DNA of 64,000 nucleotides, taken from Rallus limicola. Its lineage: Eukaryota; Chordata; Aves; Gruiformes; Rallidae. The notes beneath the pieces were generated by a model. The model worked only from the letters and a program-made list of their open reading frames with translations. It was not told the DNA's origin and did not search any database. The position numbers and the translations under genes are program-made. Positions 1 to 12,100 of this stretch are shown here, piece by piece (within the stretch, counting starts at the first letter, position 1; each line of letters opens with the position of its first letter). The DNA lies in contig JAKCOZ010000058.1 in the NCBI GenBank assembly GCA_022605955.1, positions 124,001-188,000 on the forward strand. The letters are read 5' to 3'.

Positions 1-895
1 GTTTTCTGGGAAACTCTGAGCTGGAATTCAGTAGCAGTTCTCTCCAAAAAGTAACTGATTTCTAGATAAGATTTTCTGGTATTCCTAGTTTCAACTGAAC
101 TGCAGTCACAGCCAATGGTCTGATAAAATCAGACAGTTGGATAAAATCAGGAAATATCTACACTTACTCTCTGCTTACTGAGCAAGCTCAAGTTCATCGT
201 GGTGGAATAGGAGCCAGTGGTTACAATTACCTTTCATGCCTTTAATCTATTTTTTAATATTTGGGTTTAAGAAGGAAAAAATTACAAATTAACACATCTG
301 CAGTGAGTCCAGTCAAGACTCTGTGTAGTAATGTTATTCACATCTCTATGATTAGCAACAGCTGGAATAAATTTGAGCAAAAATATTAAAAACCGTCTTG
401 TAGAATAAGCCACATGGAGTCACTGTAATTTGAGGAGGGTGAAAGTCCATAAAAGCTCCTGAGAAAGGAATACTTTTTCTTTTTTTTTTTTTTCAGGTGA
501 CTCCTTTGGATCTTATTTTTGCAAGCAGATAGAGTTTTATTTTACAGTGCTTACCTTTAGTTAACATGAGTGTTTACGTTGAACAAACACCCCAGATAAA
601 GAACCCACATCAATCATCCCCTCTGGGCACTGCTTCTTGTCACCAGTCCTCTTACACCAAGCTGTGCTGAGGAACTCTAGCTATGTTAAAGCAAAAATAA
701 AAGTTTTCAAGTGCAATTGCAAGCACCTGAGCCAACACCAGCCCTACCCTGGCCAGGAAGTTTGTCTGCAAGTCTGCTTTTCACCTGAGAACATCACGGT
801 GCGCCAGCTGCTGTTTTCCTGAAGTGTTTGAGAAATTCATAGACAGCTAATAGAGAAGTTCAAAATCATAGCAGAAAAAGTATCACAGGAAACCA
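1..895. other. Single-copy left flank of copy 1
   Basis: AT-rich non-coding DNA outside the duplication. I see no exon, RNA gene or recognisable repeat apart from a T-tract near 478-494. Its last 37 bases (859-895) are a second copy of 1807-1843, placed exactly against the duplication boundary. Confidence 0.6.
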
Positions 896-1673
896 CAGGA
901 GGTGGCATCCTCCCTTCCCTGAGGGGGGCTGAAATGCTTGCCCCATCCTCAGCGTGCCCAGGTCAGCCTCAACACAGTTTGGGTTCCCAGCTCACTCCCC
1001 TTCTACTTACTGCTGGGAGGAAGCGGCCGGCCCCTGGTATGGCCCGTGTCACATGGGGGTGGGTGCCCTTGCATGCCCACTTCTGGTAAGCCGAGGGCCT
1101 TTTTGCTCCCCTCCTGCACAAAATGGACACATGTCATTGAATGCACACGGCTGAGTCATGTGCTGCTGCCTATAAGGGAGAGAAGCCTCAGGAAAAACTA
1201 AGGCACAGCCCAACATCCAAGAAGTGCCACAGAGATCCATGTTGTAATCTGAGCGGATTTCTAGTGATCTCTGTATTTATGTAGATTGACAATTGTGAAG
1301 AAGAGAAAAGTCATAAATATGGGTTAGTCTTTTTTTGGTGTGAGGCTGGCATCTGCTGTGGGAAATTAATCCATGCTAAGCTGCAGTAAGCTGAGCTGCT
1401 GAGTTTGTATTCGTGTCACTGAGACCACTTACACTCACTGCCGGGCTATAAACTCTTCTTAGCCAGAACTGACAGTGGGTGACATCTTAATGAAAATAAT
1501 AGACTATGGATCACAATCCATTCAATAATGGTCCATAAAATGATATTAAACGAGCCATTTTTCCTAAGACCACATACCAAAATATTTTGGGGAGATGAAT
1601 AAAGCAATAGTGGGGTTTGTTGTTGGGTTGTTGTTTTCTTTTCCTGGAGAAGGGGATTAGAAGGTCCCAGGGA

Positions 1674-1810
1674 GCTATTATATTTAGTTTCCAGAAAGAG
1701 TTCCTCAGATGCTGAGGTTTTGGATACCTCCCAAAAGATTTGCTCTCTGGCAGTTGAAGCAAAGTAAAATTGGGGGGAAAAGTAGTTCACAGCCACAGCT
1801 AGCATTTTCA
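1674..1810. repeat. Internal direct repeat, first unit (truncated)
   Basis: 137 bp nearly identical to 3665-3801. The partner unit and both units in copy 2 are 182 bp long; this one lacks the first 45 bp. One reading frame stays open through all units on the minus strand, but I recognise no protein family and do not call it coding. Confidence 0.75.
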
Positions 1811-3619
1811 AAATCATAGCAGAAAAAGTATCACAGGAAACCATTTGGAACCCCAGTTCAGTGGCCGATGTGGTGGGATGTGGAATGGACCAAGAGGCAG
1901 CTGGCAATGGCTGGAGTCCTTTTCAGCGCTCCCTTTTCTTCCCCCATTGTTCCCACAGATGACGCATTTCAGTGACCCTCAAACTGGAAGTAGGATCGAT
2001 TGGACCCTCCCTGGTAATCCATATTCTTCAGCACTCATCAGCACACCCGTGACTCTGTTGTGGACATCTAAAGTATGTTGTAATACTTGAGGAAATCCTA
2101 AAAAAAATATTAAGCCTATTCTGAAAGAAAATTATTATCTAGGTGTGGAAGCACCAGGAGGCCCAGTAGAAGTGCTGAGAGAATGGCAGGTGTGGATGTT
2201 GCCCAGGTCATGTCATTGAGATGCTAGCACATCTTCTTATTTTCCTGTCTAAGAAGAACCCAGGATACGTGTTGAGACGTAGAGAACTGGTGTCCCCTTT
2301 CCCTCCTTGCCACTGGACTTCATCTGGGCTAGGACACCTGTATTCATGTCTCTGGGAGCTTGGGAGTATGAGAGTTTGAGGCTGTTGGAAAATTCTCTTT
2401 TGTTTTGGGTAAAGTCCCCTTTCTCTACTATATTAGCACCCACTCAGGTTTGCTACCACGATGTTGCAAAATTACTTGCAGGGTTAAAACCTGGTGATGT
2501 TGGATTTAGGAGCCATATGTGCTGCCAATACTTACACACCTTTGATCCACACAAATGCAAACTTTTGGCTTGCCTGAAATGCTCTGAGGAGACAACACGT
2601 CTGATTTTTCTCTTTTCCAAAGACAAGCACACACGTATGAGCTCAGGACTTTCAGCTTCTGCTAATGGGGACCACAGGATTCCCTCCTTTCAGAGCCTGG
2701 AAACTCAGTCTCTCTCCAAGGAGAAGAGTCTCTCTTATTTTCTTATGTCCACCCACATTCCTTTCATGCGTTTCAGCTGACTTCTCCTGCCTGATGCCAC
2801 TCCAGCTTTCTTCTCAGTAGGAACTTGGAACCTTTGAATTTCTCTTGTTGAACAACTTTAAAAAACCAAGTGACTGCGCTTTGCTTAGAAAGTTTGCTTA
2901 CAAGATTATTTCCCATGGCTTCATCCCAAAGTCTGAAGTCAGCCATGGTTCAGCTGAAACACTCCTAGGATCCCTGCAAAGGGAGTCTGCAAGCTTTCTG
3001 GAACCTGCAGCATTTGGAACCTGGAACCTAGAAATCAAAACAAGCCGCAGTTTGACAGCAGATCTAGCATGCTTGCTCTTAGTAAACCTGCTCAGCAAGT
3101 TTTCTCTCTAGTATTTTGTATCACTTCTACTAGACCAAAGATTCCATGCCAACCTGCTTAATGAAGCTCTGTGTTCACTTATTTGTGCTTTTTCACTTTC
3201 TATTTTGCCCAGAGCGACGCCAAATACCAATGTACTAATCCCTCCAGCCTGGAGACTCCAGCGCTGTGGCCCAGTTCCAGCAATTACACCTGCCCCTTTC
3301 TTCCATCTCTGGGACATTGCAACACATTCAGGGACCTGGTTCGAGGACTGTGTCCTAGGTTCTCCTTAGTTTTCCTTTGGGGTCTCTAGAGACTTTCAGA
3401 GATGCTCAGCATATCTTAACTCTTATGGAGTTCGTTCTACAGCTCTGTTCCTCCGGTACAAGGCAACCTTGTACCTGTGTAGAGGTCACGTATGCAGAGA
3501 CAGAGCTTCCCTGGAAAGCTGCTTCAAGAATGATGAGTGACTTTCTGCAAGACCTAAGGATTTTTGTGACCCTCATTGTCATCTTCTAGTGCAAAACCAA
3601 ACAAAAATAGTGACAAAAA

Positions 3620-3801
3620 TGCTTTGTCACTGAAATAACCACATGTGTCAGCTAAATTGGAAGGGCTATTATATTTAGTTTCCAGAAAGAGTTCCTCAGA
3701 TGCTGAGGTTTTGGATACCTCCCAAAAGATTTGCTCTCTGGCAGTTGAAGCAAAGTAAAATTGGGGGGAAAAGTAGTTCACAGCCACAGCTAGCATTTTC
3801 A
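3620..3801. repeat. Internal direct repeat, second unit (182 bp)
   Basis: Full-length unit of the repeat that also occurs at 1674-1810 in copy 1 and at 48630-48811 and 50629-50810 in copy 2. The spacing between units is about 2.0 kb. Confidence 0.75.
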
Positions 3802-3906
3802 TTTTTTCTGAATATCACATGGTCCTAAATGTTGATGAGAAAAGACGGGCTCATGAGGGGGGACTTGACAGAAATCACATTTTCATTTCCTTTGTAAAAT
3901 TGTTCA

Positions 3907-3934
3907 TGCTTCTCTCTCTCTCTCTCTCTCTCCA
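3907..3934 (+). repeat. (CT)n microsatellite
   Basis: An alternating CT run ending in CCAG. The matching (GA)n tract in copy 2 is at about 48499-48521. Confidence 0.8.
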
Positions 3935-5231
3935 GCGGCCACCTTGCTGTTGTTGCCTTTTGGGGGCCCATATGATCCTCCCTATGAAGAAAACCTATCC
4001 CTATTTCCTTTTTTGTTTAGAAATGGGGTTTAGAAAGGGCAACACTAGTCCTGCCTTCGCTGCACCCTTTCCTTAGCTCCAGTTCAGCCAGTTACAGCTG
4101 GATTTTCAATCCCTATCAGCCCTCTGTTTTCAAAGCGTGGAGAGGATCCTCCAGATAGTTCAAGGTCCTTTAGGAAGAGTTGATGAGTGCCTCACTGGGG
4201 TCTTGCTTTGCATGTATGGGCCCCAGTGTATGGCTTGTGTAACAACGTGGCCAAGGCTCACAAGAAGCAGTTGGGCAGAGAGACTTTCAGATAAATCAAA
4301 ACGCAGCCTCTCCCCTCCCACACTGACCTTCTTTAGAGCTGCCCTATGCTTGAAGCCCTCTCTCTTTCCACCCATTTAGACATTTTCAGAGAACTGGGTT
4401 GAAAAGAACAACAAAAGAAACATTACAGCTCATCTTTCAGCTATCATTGTCACAAGGACTCAAGGATGCAGAGGCTCCACACTGCTCTCAGCTTTACTGC
4501 TGTGCTCCGGTGCAGTCCAAGGAGACAAAGAGGTGCCCAAAAGACTTTTCCTTCCAACGCATTTCCATTGGGTTTGGTCTTCCCCAGGCCACAAAAGGGA
4601 ACAGGAAAATACTTGAGGTTGCAGGTGAGCTTTGCATGGTGTGTCAAGGTACTGTGTGATCACTGGTGATGGGATGTAGGTACCATTTGTGCTGGCATTG
4701 AAAATGCAGCCACTGTGCCACATTATTGTGAAGTGAAAATGTTTTATATCAGGTGAAAGAGAAATAAAATGTTGGTCTCTTGCCATTATGTAAAAATGGT
4801 TTTGCTGAAAGAGGTATTGGTGAAAGTATCATCTGCGTTCTACGAAGAGAGAAAATGAATTCCTTTGTTTTTCTATTTTTCGGAAGAGGCATATTGGGAA
4901 TACAGGAAGCAATGGAGTGAGCCAATACAAAGCATTATAGTGCTGTGTTAATGTGAAAACAGAATGTCCTTGCCCTGCAAAAGGGCAGTAGAGCACAAAA
5001 TCAGAGTGAAAGACCTCGTGAAACTTTGCCCTCAAGATCCCCATGTTGCTTGGCTTCCTACGGGAAAATTCACAGACCATTACCAAGGACACAAAAGCAA
5101 CAGAGCTGTCCTCTCCAGGGCATCTAAATAAAAGTGAGGCATAGAATAAGAGGGAGAACACCTCGACCAAACTTTCCATTTCAAACAGGGCTATCTTAAA
5201 AATGTTCTCATGCTGCTCAGGGCCTCACACA

Positions 5232-5510
5232 GTCAAGTTTCAATAATAATCAGTCAGGGTCTCCTGCGCCTCTGGATACCTCCAGGCCAGCATCTCCCTC
5301 TGTGGGAAAAACCTTTTCCTTAGGCACAGTAGGAATGTCCCCTGGTACAAGTTCTCCCCGGTGCCTCTTGGCATCCCTTTCTGGGCACCTCTCAGCAGCT
5401 TGATCATCTCTGCAACCCCCACTATGTAGCTAAAAGCAGCCCTAAGGCTCCACCTGAATCTTACCTTAAGGCTGAACAAACCTCAGCCTCTCCGTGTACA
5501 CTACAAACTC
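5232..5510 (-). mobile_element. CR1 LINE fragment
   Basis: Read on the minus strand, this resembles the part of CR1 just downstream of the reverse transcriptase region: a gagaggctgagg start, a line about aggtgcccagaaagg, and the ggagatgctggcctgg segment. It is present in copy 2 at about 46915-47185 and in copy 3 at about 62711-62981. Confidence 0.6.
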
Positions 5511-6799
5511 CTGCCCCTTGACAACATTAGTGGCCATCCACTAACGTTGCTCCAGTTTACCAGTGTCTTTTCTCAGACTTTTGGGGAGCCCTAACTAGAA
5601 CCATTGTGCCAGATATGACCTCAGTTCCCTCAACCTACCAGCCACACAGTAATGCACCCCATGTCCAGTGCAGTTGGGTCTCTTTGTATTGGCACATACT
5701 CGACTCACAGGCAGCTTGATGTCCATCAGGACCTTCAGATTCTTTTTTAAGAAGCTGCTTTCTAGCTCCATACCCAGCCTGTACAGTTATTATTTCCCAG
5801 CTGTAGGACTTTGCATTTGTCTTCTTAAATTTTGTGATGCTTCTGTCATCCAATTTCTCCAGCTTGTTCGTGTCCCCCTGAATCATGGCAGTTTCACCCT
5901 CCAGCACGTCAACTACTCGCAAGATACAAAATAAGGGGAAGAAACATCATGAAGCAGATGACAGTCAGCTTAATGGTACCGTATAAACTCAGGCTAGAGC
6001 AGGACCGACAGTTATGCCGCATTCATCTTCATACTGGAAAACACCTCATGCCGCTGTCTTTCACGGAGTAGTTGATGCCTGTACTTTTGAAGATGAAACC
6101 AAAGGATTGTGAAGTTTACAGAGGAGGGACTTTACAGAATTCCTCTGAGAAGATTTACCAAAGATTAGCAGAATCAAGGTGCCTTTTTATCTCTGCCTCC
6201 AGGGCCAGAAATCAAAATTCTTAGCACCAGCCCAATGCATAAAGCACATCATCTAACCCACAAAAAAAGATGTACTCTCCTGTGACCTTAACTCAGTCAT
6301 GTAAGTTGGGCGGCAAAAATGAGCTGCTTAAAATAACACATAAGCTGAGCTTCACTGCTCTTCTACATAGACATTTGTCCACAGGAAAAAAATAAACACC
6401 ACCACCAAACACCTGGATTTCTCTTCAGAGCTGTTTAGTCATTCAAAGAAAAAGACAACAACTAGGTAGCAAGAGGCAAGAGTTACAGGGACAATAATTT
6501 TCTGTTCTCAGTCATGCCCTCTGATGCTCAGAGTGAAGGGGGAAATGGTTCCTCTCCACATACACTTTCCTCATCCTGTTTTCACTCTTGCACACACACC
6601 AGCAGCTTTTACTTCGCTCATTGGGACTGTCTATGGTGGTACGTTGAAATATCATGCAGAAAGTCAACGTAAATAAAACCCCAGATTGTGTTCTCAGTAA
6701 CATGATCAGATTTGGGGCTAAATTATCAGCTTTGGCAGTTTACTAACAGAGACCGTCTGCCAGCATTGTAACTGTAAACAGAACCAAGATCTGAACATA

Positions 6800-6823
6800 A
6801 TAATGATGATGATGATGATGATA
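6800..6823 (+). repeat. (ATG)n trinucleotide microsatellite
   Basis: A run of ATG/TGA triplets. Unit number and flanking TAA triplets differ in copies 2 (about 45595-45624) and 3 (about 61400-61427), so it serves as a length marker between copies. Confidence 0.8.
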
Positions 6824-6844
6824 AAAAGTAATGTTACCATGGCC

Positions 6845-6924
6845 CACAGGAGGTGGGCCCATGGAGGTGGCCCATGGATGTGGCCCCATGGAGGTGGCCC
6901 ATGGATGTGGCCCCATGGAGGTGT
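6845..6924 (+). repeat. Minisatellite, ~27-bp unit
   Basis: Tandem units built from ccatggaggtggcccatgg alternating with ccatggatgtggcc. It grew out of the ccatggaggtg motif of the adjoining CR1. Copy 1 has one unit more than copies 2 (about 45521-45570) and 3 (about 61326-61375). Confidence 0.75.
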
Positions 6925-7054
6925 TCAAGGCCAGGTTGGATGGAGCCTTGAGCAGCCTTGGTCTAGTGAGAGGTGTCCCTGCCCATGGCAGGGGGGTTGG
7001 AACTTGATGAGCTTTACGGTCCCTTCCAACCCCAACCATTCTATGTTTCTATGA
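6910..7054 (+). mobile_element. CR1 LINE 3' end
   Basis: A typical CR1 tail: tggaggtgttcaaggccagg, then the ggcaggggggttggaac segment, ggtcccttccaacc and the terminal attctatgtttctatga octamer repeats. Counterparts are at 45388-45530 and 61193-61335 on the minus strand. Confidence 0.85.
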
Positions 7055-8849
7055 TAAATAAATGTGCTTTGATAGCAAAAAAAATGTTCTCTGAAGACAA
7101 GTTAGATCAATAGAAATAAAAGAATAAGGCTGTTTTGTTTGAGAGAACAGCTTCTCAAATCACGATTGCCTTTCCAGACTATTTCCTTCTCTCCTCCCTA
7201 AACTCCTGCCAAATTGCAGCTAGGTTTCACATGGAGATTTCACAAAAGGTTCATCTTTGCACTTGAGAAGTAAGCAAAGTTTGGGCTGCAGAGGCGATTT
7301 TCTCAGATCACTGAAGAGTTAAAATGGTTCAAGTTGAGTACCTTAAATTTACCACACTGAAAAGCTGCAGTTCTACAAATTCCTCCTGCAATTTTTCTTC
7401 ATCTATAAAGATGTCCTTCATCCCTTGCAGCGAGTCTGCTACAGTTAAGAGTTAGACTTCTCAAGGTGAAATCTGGCATTCAGCGAAAGGAGGGAAAAAT
7501 ATTTCAGAACAAGTCTGGGGTCATGCCAACAAGCACAAATTTGCCCTCCACCCCCATACTTCTCTCTTGTCAGACACATCCCAAGTTCATGCTGCATTTG
7601 TTAAGTTAGAGTAAGGGTAAGCCATTTCCCAGGAACCCAAGGAAGGGTGCTTGTTGTGAGGCAAAGGGAAACCTCTGCAGGCCAAGCTGCACCTGGCTAT
7701 AGGAGGAGAGCAGCCAGCAATCGGGGAGCCCTACAGTGGTCGATGGATTGCTGAAGAAGGCTGACTGGCCACGCAATCCCCACCACACATTGCCTGAGCG
7801 TCAGCCCAGCAAGTGCCTGCTCCTTGCAGCACAGTCAATGTGGGCAGCAGATGTCCACAGGTTGGCAGTTGCATCCCAGTCAGGAGAGTTCAATCAGCTC
7901 ATGCCAGGGACAGAGATGGGATGTTGCCATTCTGGCTCCTCCCGTGCATTCTGAGCAGCTTGGGGTCGTGTTGTGAGAAGAACGGTAAGGGCCCGAACAG
8001 AGGAAAGCAAAAGTCACACTGTAGGAGATATTTTTGGAGCCTGTGCTGAGGAACTATTGGACCCTAACATAGAGGAGACACACTAAAGGCTTTGACTAAT
8101 GGCTGGTACAAGGGAGGTTAAAAAAATTTTACAATCATAGAAAGAAATGTGGCAAAACAAGCAAGAAAGTCCCATGAAATCAACGTAAATTCAAACCCTT
8201 TTATTTGAGAACTCTGGCATGCTGCAAGCCCTGCAACAGTGTGTCTCCAGCAGTTAGTGTCACAAGCTTCACAGAGCCCTATCTGCAGGTCAGAATGGGC
8301 GGCTGAGGCACACGGTCGCAAAATCTGGTGACGTTGCGCATGCAGATCCTGTCGAGGCCCTTTCAAATGCCAGTCAGGTGATAAGCTTGCAGAGGAACTA
8401 GACACGGGAGCAGCACGGGTTGCAAAGGGCTAAATCTGAAGGACCAAACTACAGTATAGCCACAGCTAGAGGCAGGTATGAGAGTACAAAGGAGAGGGTG
8501 ACTAGTAAAGGAGGAGCCATTTAAAAATGGGAACATGTCTTATTTGTATCTGTCAAGTCCTGTCTTTCACTAATAGAAACTAGGTGGCTTTTTGGGGTTT
8601 TTTCCTCAGAAGCATTTTAGCCCTCAAATCTTCAGACATCAGTGCATGCAAGATCGGACCTCTGGAGAAGGGCCAGCAGAGTTCAAAGCACCTGGTTGGA
8701 AACCAAACCAATGCTGACAAGCATTGAGGGAAAATTTATGAGGTCCTAATTGCTAAAAGAGTCACAGCACCCAGCTTGACTGAGGGCAGGAAGCGTATGG
8801 ACAATGCCCTCGGCCCCATGCTCGGACTTGGCTGGCCCTGTGTGGAGCC
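7055..8849. other. Non-coding part of copy 1
   Basis: No gene recognised. Two events mark this stretch in the sister copies: copy 2 has a solo LTR at the point matching about 7590, and copy 3 lacks the segment matching about 8104-8728. The short open frames here are conserved between copies only as far as the DNA is. Confidence 0.5.
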
Positions 8850-8912
8850 AGGAGCTGGACTCCATGATCCTTATGGGTCCTTTCAAACTCGGGATATTCC
8901 ATGATTCTATGA
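8850..8912 (+). mobile_element. CR1 LINE 3' end (short)
   Basis: A remnant tail with actccatgatccttatggg, ccttt and the terminal ccatgattctatga. It lies about 290 bp upstream of the RhoGAP start codon. Matching tails are at about 42937-43000 and 59947-60010. Confidence 0.75.
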
Positions 8913-9159
8913 GGGGGGATACCCCTGAGCCCCACCCCACCTGTGACACGAGCCCCGGCCCGCATCCCCCCCCCCCGCCCGAGTTGGAGGTTCAGGACAC
9001 CCAGAAGCTGTTTGTGTCCTAGCGCTGCCCCGGCAACGGTGTCAGTGCGTGTTGGGCCGGTACACAGAGCAGCACTGGTGAGTGAAGCTCTGAGCCAGCA
9101 GCACCGCGACACCGGGAACAGCGTCACTTTGGTCATCTCAGCTCGTTCCAGAGCCCCGC

Positions 9160-9181
9160 AGACGTGTCCCAGGACACGTCT
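9160..9181. other. Hairpin inverted repeat just upstream of the start codon
   Basis: Ten-base arms (AGACGTGTCC / GGACACGTCT) around a 2-base loop, 18 bp before the ATG and probably in 5' UTR. It is conserved at 42668-42689 and 59679-59700. It could be a protein-binding site or an RNA hairpin; no factor is assigned. Confidence 0.6.
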
Positions 9182-9198
9182 CCACTGTCACCTTCGCG

Positions 9199-12100
9199 AT
9201 GGGACAGCTGAACTGCTGCCACAGACGCAGGTAGGCTCCCCCCGCAGCTCCGGGACACGCCGGCATGGCCGAGCCCCGCAGCAGCAGCCACATTGATCAC
9301 ACCTGCCACCGTCCCCTCTGCAGGGATGACCCTGAGCCCGTGCAGCAGTGCCAGCCTGCCCCGCCATCCCCCGAGCCGCTGCTGCGCCAGCGCGTGCAGG
9401 TGACCCAGGGCCGCGTGACCAAGATGAGGGACCTTCTCCTCTTCTTGGAGATCTTGGTCATCGCCAAGTCCAAGTAAGACTCCCAGAGCTCAGCTCTCTT
9501 TCCTGCTAAGCCCTGGCCGCAGCCCCTGGGTGGGGACAGCCAAGTGGCAGCCCCAGGGTGGGGACAGCCAAGTGGCAGCCCCAGGCCCCCCCCCCCCCCG
9601 GTGCCCTGCTGCCAGATGCAGCCGTGGCCATGGCCAGGGCAGGCGCTGGAGGGGAGCCACTTGGCCGGGCTATCTCCAGACCACTCCCTGTCGCTCCTCT
9701 CTGCAGCGATGGCAAGAGCCCCCGCCCAAAGCTCTGCCTGCCCCTGGGCCAGCTGCACGTGTTGAGCAGCAGCAACGGCGCAGCCAGGGATGCAGCCGGT
9801 GACGAGGAGGAGCAGGAGGAGCAGGACACCAACTCCCTGGTCCTCCTCTGGCCCGAAGTCTCCCTCATCGTCACTTTCTGGTGAGTTGGGGGGCTGCGTC
9901 CCACGCAGCCAGGGCTGGGCAGTGCCTCGGTCCCGCTCCACAGGCCTTTGTCCTGCCGCTGGGGCTGTGTCCCCACGCCCGGCTCTGCCTGGCTCAGGCT
10001 GGGTAGGGAGCAGCGGGCACTCAGGCTGGCTCTCCTCTCTTCCCGCAGCTCCCGGGCACTGAAGGAGCTCTGCCTCAGCGCTCTCCTGGGGTAAGCCCTG
10101 CCCTGGCCCTGCAGCCTGGGCCGCTCCTGCTCCCAGCACGGCACTGGCGGGGGGATGCTGCAGGCGTAGCCCCACGATGCACAAAGCCCGCTCCCGGGCT
10201 GGCTGGGGACAGGTGCCCCGCAGCGGCTGCCTCGGGGCAGCTGAGAGAGGGCAAAGGCGGCTTGTGCCTCACTTGTGGCTCTTTGTCCATCCCTTCCCCT
10301 GGCACAGGCCACCGCAAGGAGTGCAGGGAGCCCGTGTGACCCAGCTGCCCTCCATCAAGCTGCTCTTGAAGGAGCTGAGGCTCCGCAGAGTCGTGAGTGT
10401 CCCTCCTGGCCCCGCTGTGCCCCCAGAGCCTGCTGCAGCCCAGCAGCCGGGCCACGGCTTCTCACCAGCCGCTCTCTTCCCCTTGCGCAGGCCACGCCGC
10501 TGGACAGCAGCTGCCTGGAGAGGCTGCTCGAGCGCCAGGTAGAGGTGCGCGTCGGCCGGCACGGCAGCGCTCGGGCTGCCGTCTCGGCCGTGCCCAGCTG
10601 TCCCGCAGGGCCAGGGGCCGAGGCAGCTCGCCGGGGTCCCTTGCTGCTGCGGGGCTGCTGGCTGAGCGCAGCACCTTTCTCGCAGGCTGGCCCAGAGCAG
10701 CGCCCGGCGCCCGTCGCCTCCGGCAGCCAAGGCGGACTCGGCCCCTCGGCTGGTGAGTGAGCAGGGGCACGCCCGGCCCCAGGGCACTGCGGCGGGACAC
10801 AGCCGAGCCCCGCGGCCCCTCCTTCCCAAACCGCGCCTGTGTGTCTCTCCCGCTCTCTGCCCGTGCCTCCGTCGCTGCCTCTGCCTTGCGCTCAGCGGCG
10901 GGGGGACAGCGCCGTCGAGAGATCGATCGATCTCTCGGAGCGCTCGCCTGCCTGGCGCTGCCGGTCCCTCCACGGCTCTTTGCTCTCTTGTCCTTGGCAG
11001 CAGGCGGCGCCGGCCGGAGGAGGTGGCGGCTGCCCTGGCCCTTCGGGAGGCGGCGAGGGAGCTCGGCCGCTGCACAGGCAGCGGAGCAGCCGGGCGCCGA
11101 GGAGAGCCGGGGGGTTCTCTTCGGCCGGCCCCTGGCCGCTGTCTGCAGCCAGGATGGCACGCTGCCCCAGCCCGTCCAGGTAGGCGAGCGTGGCCAGGGG
11201 CTGCCCGTCCCGCCGGCTGCTGCGCACAGGCGCTGTCCCCAGCAGAGGCAGCCCGGCTGGGGCTCGGGGACAAAGGCGGCTGCTCGCCACGGCCCCCTCG
11301 GCCAGACAGCCCGCTGTCCCGCCCCGGCCAAAGCGGAGCCGGCCCCCTGGCTCCTGCCCCTGCGCAAGCTTGGCCTGGCCCAGGGCCTGTCTGCAGCCCG
11401 GCCGCTGCCCTCCTCTGTCCCTGCAGGACCTGCTGGCTGTCCTGGAGGACCAGGGCCCGTCCACGGAGGGCATCTTCCGCGTGGGGGCCAGCGAGCGTGC
11501 CTCCCGGGAGCTGAGGGAGGCCCTCGACACGGGAGCGCAGGTTGACCTCAGGAGCCAGCCCGTGCATCTGCTGGCCGTCATTCTGAAGGTGAAGCCCGCT
11601 GACCTGTCCCCCGGCAGCTCTGGGCTCTGGGCGACCTGATGGGCACCTGCTCGTGAGTGCTGCAAGCCTCACCCGGAGCCCTGGGCATTGCAGGACTTCC
11701 TCCGGCACATCCCCTCCAAACTCCTCGTGGCCGAGCTCTGTGAGGAGTGGATGAGCGCCCTGCAGCAGACCGGCAGGCAGGAGAAGCTGGCGGCACTGAG
11801 GGAGTAAGCATCGAGTCGGCGTGGCCAGGGAGCCTTCCCCGGGGCATGGCTTGGCTGAGATGGGCCTGGGGGAGCGGTGTCCACAAGGTCAGCTTGACTG
11901 ACTGTGCCTTGGTGCCCTGACAGGGTGGCCGGCAAGTTGCCCCAGCCCAACCGCCTGCTCCTCAAGAGCCTGCTGTCCCTGCTGCATAAGATCAGCAGGA
12001 ACGGGGACAGCAGGATGAGTGCCAGCAACCCGGCCATCTGCCTGGGGCCGAACCTCCTCAGCCCACCCAAGGACGACGCGCTGTCCCTGCACGACGTGCT

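Noticed and set aside
9160..9181. p53-type response element
   Set aside because: The half-sites have CG where the consensus needs A/T in the core, so the match fails.
10269..11708. Minus-strand open frame of 479 codons over the RhoGAP gene
   Set aside because: A GC-rich shadow frame opposite real exons; it has no domain, and its equivalents are broken differently in the other copies.
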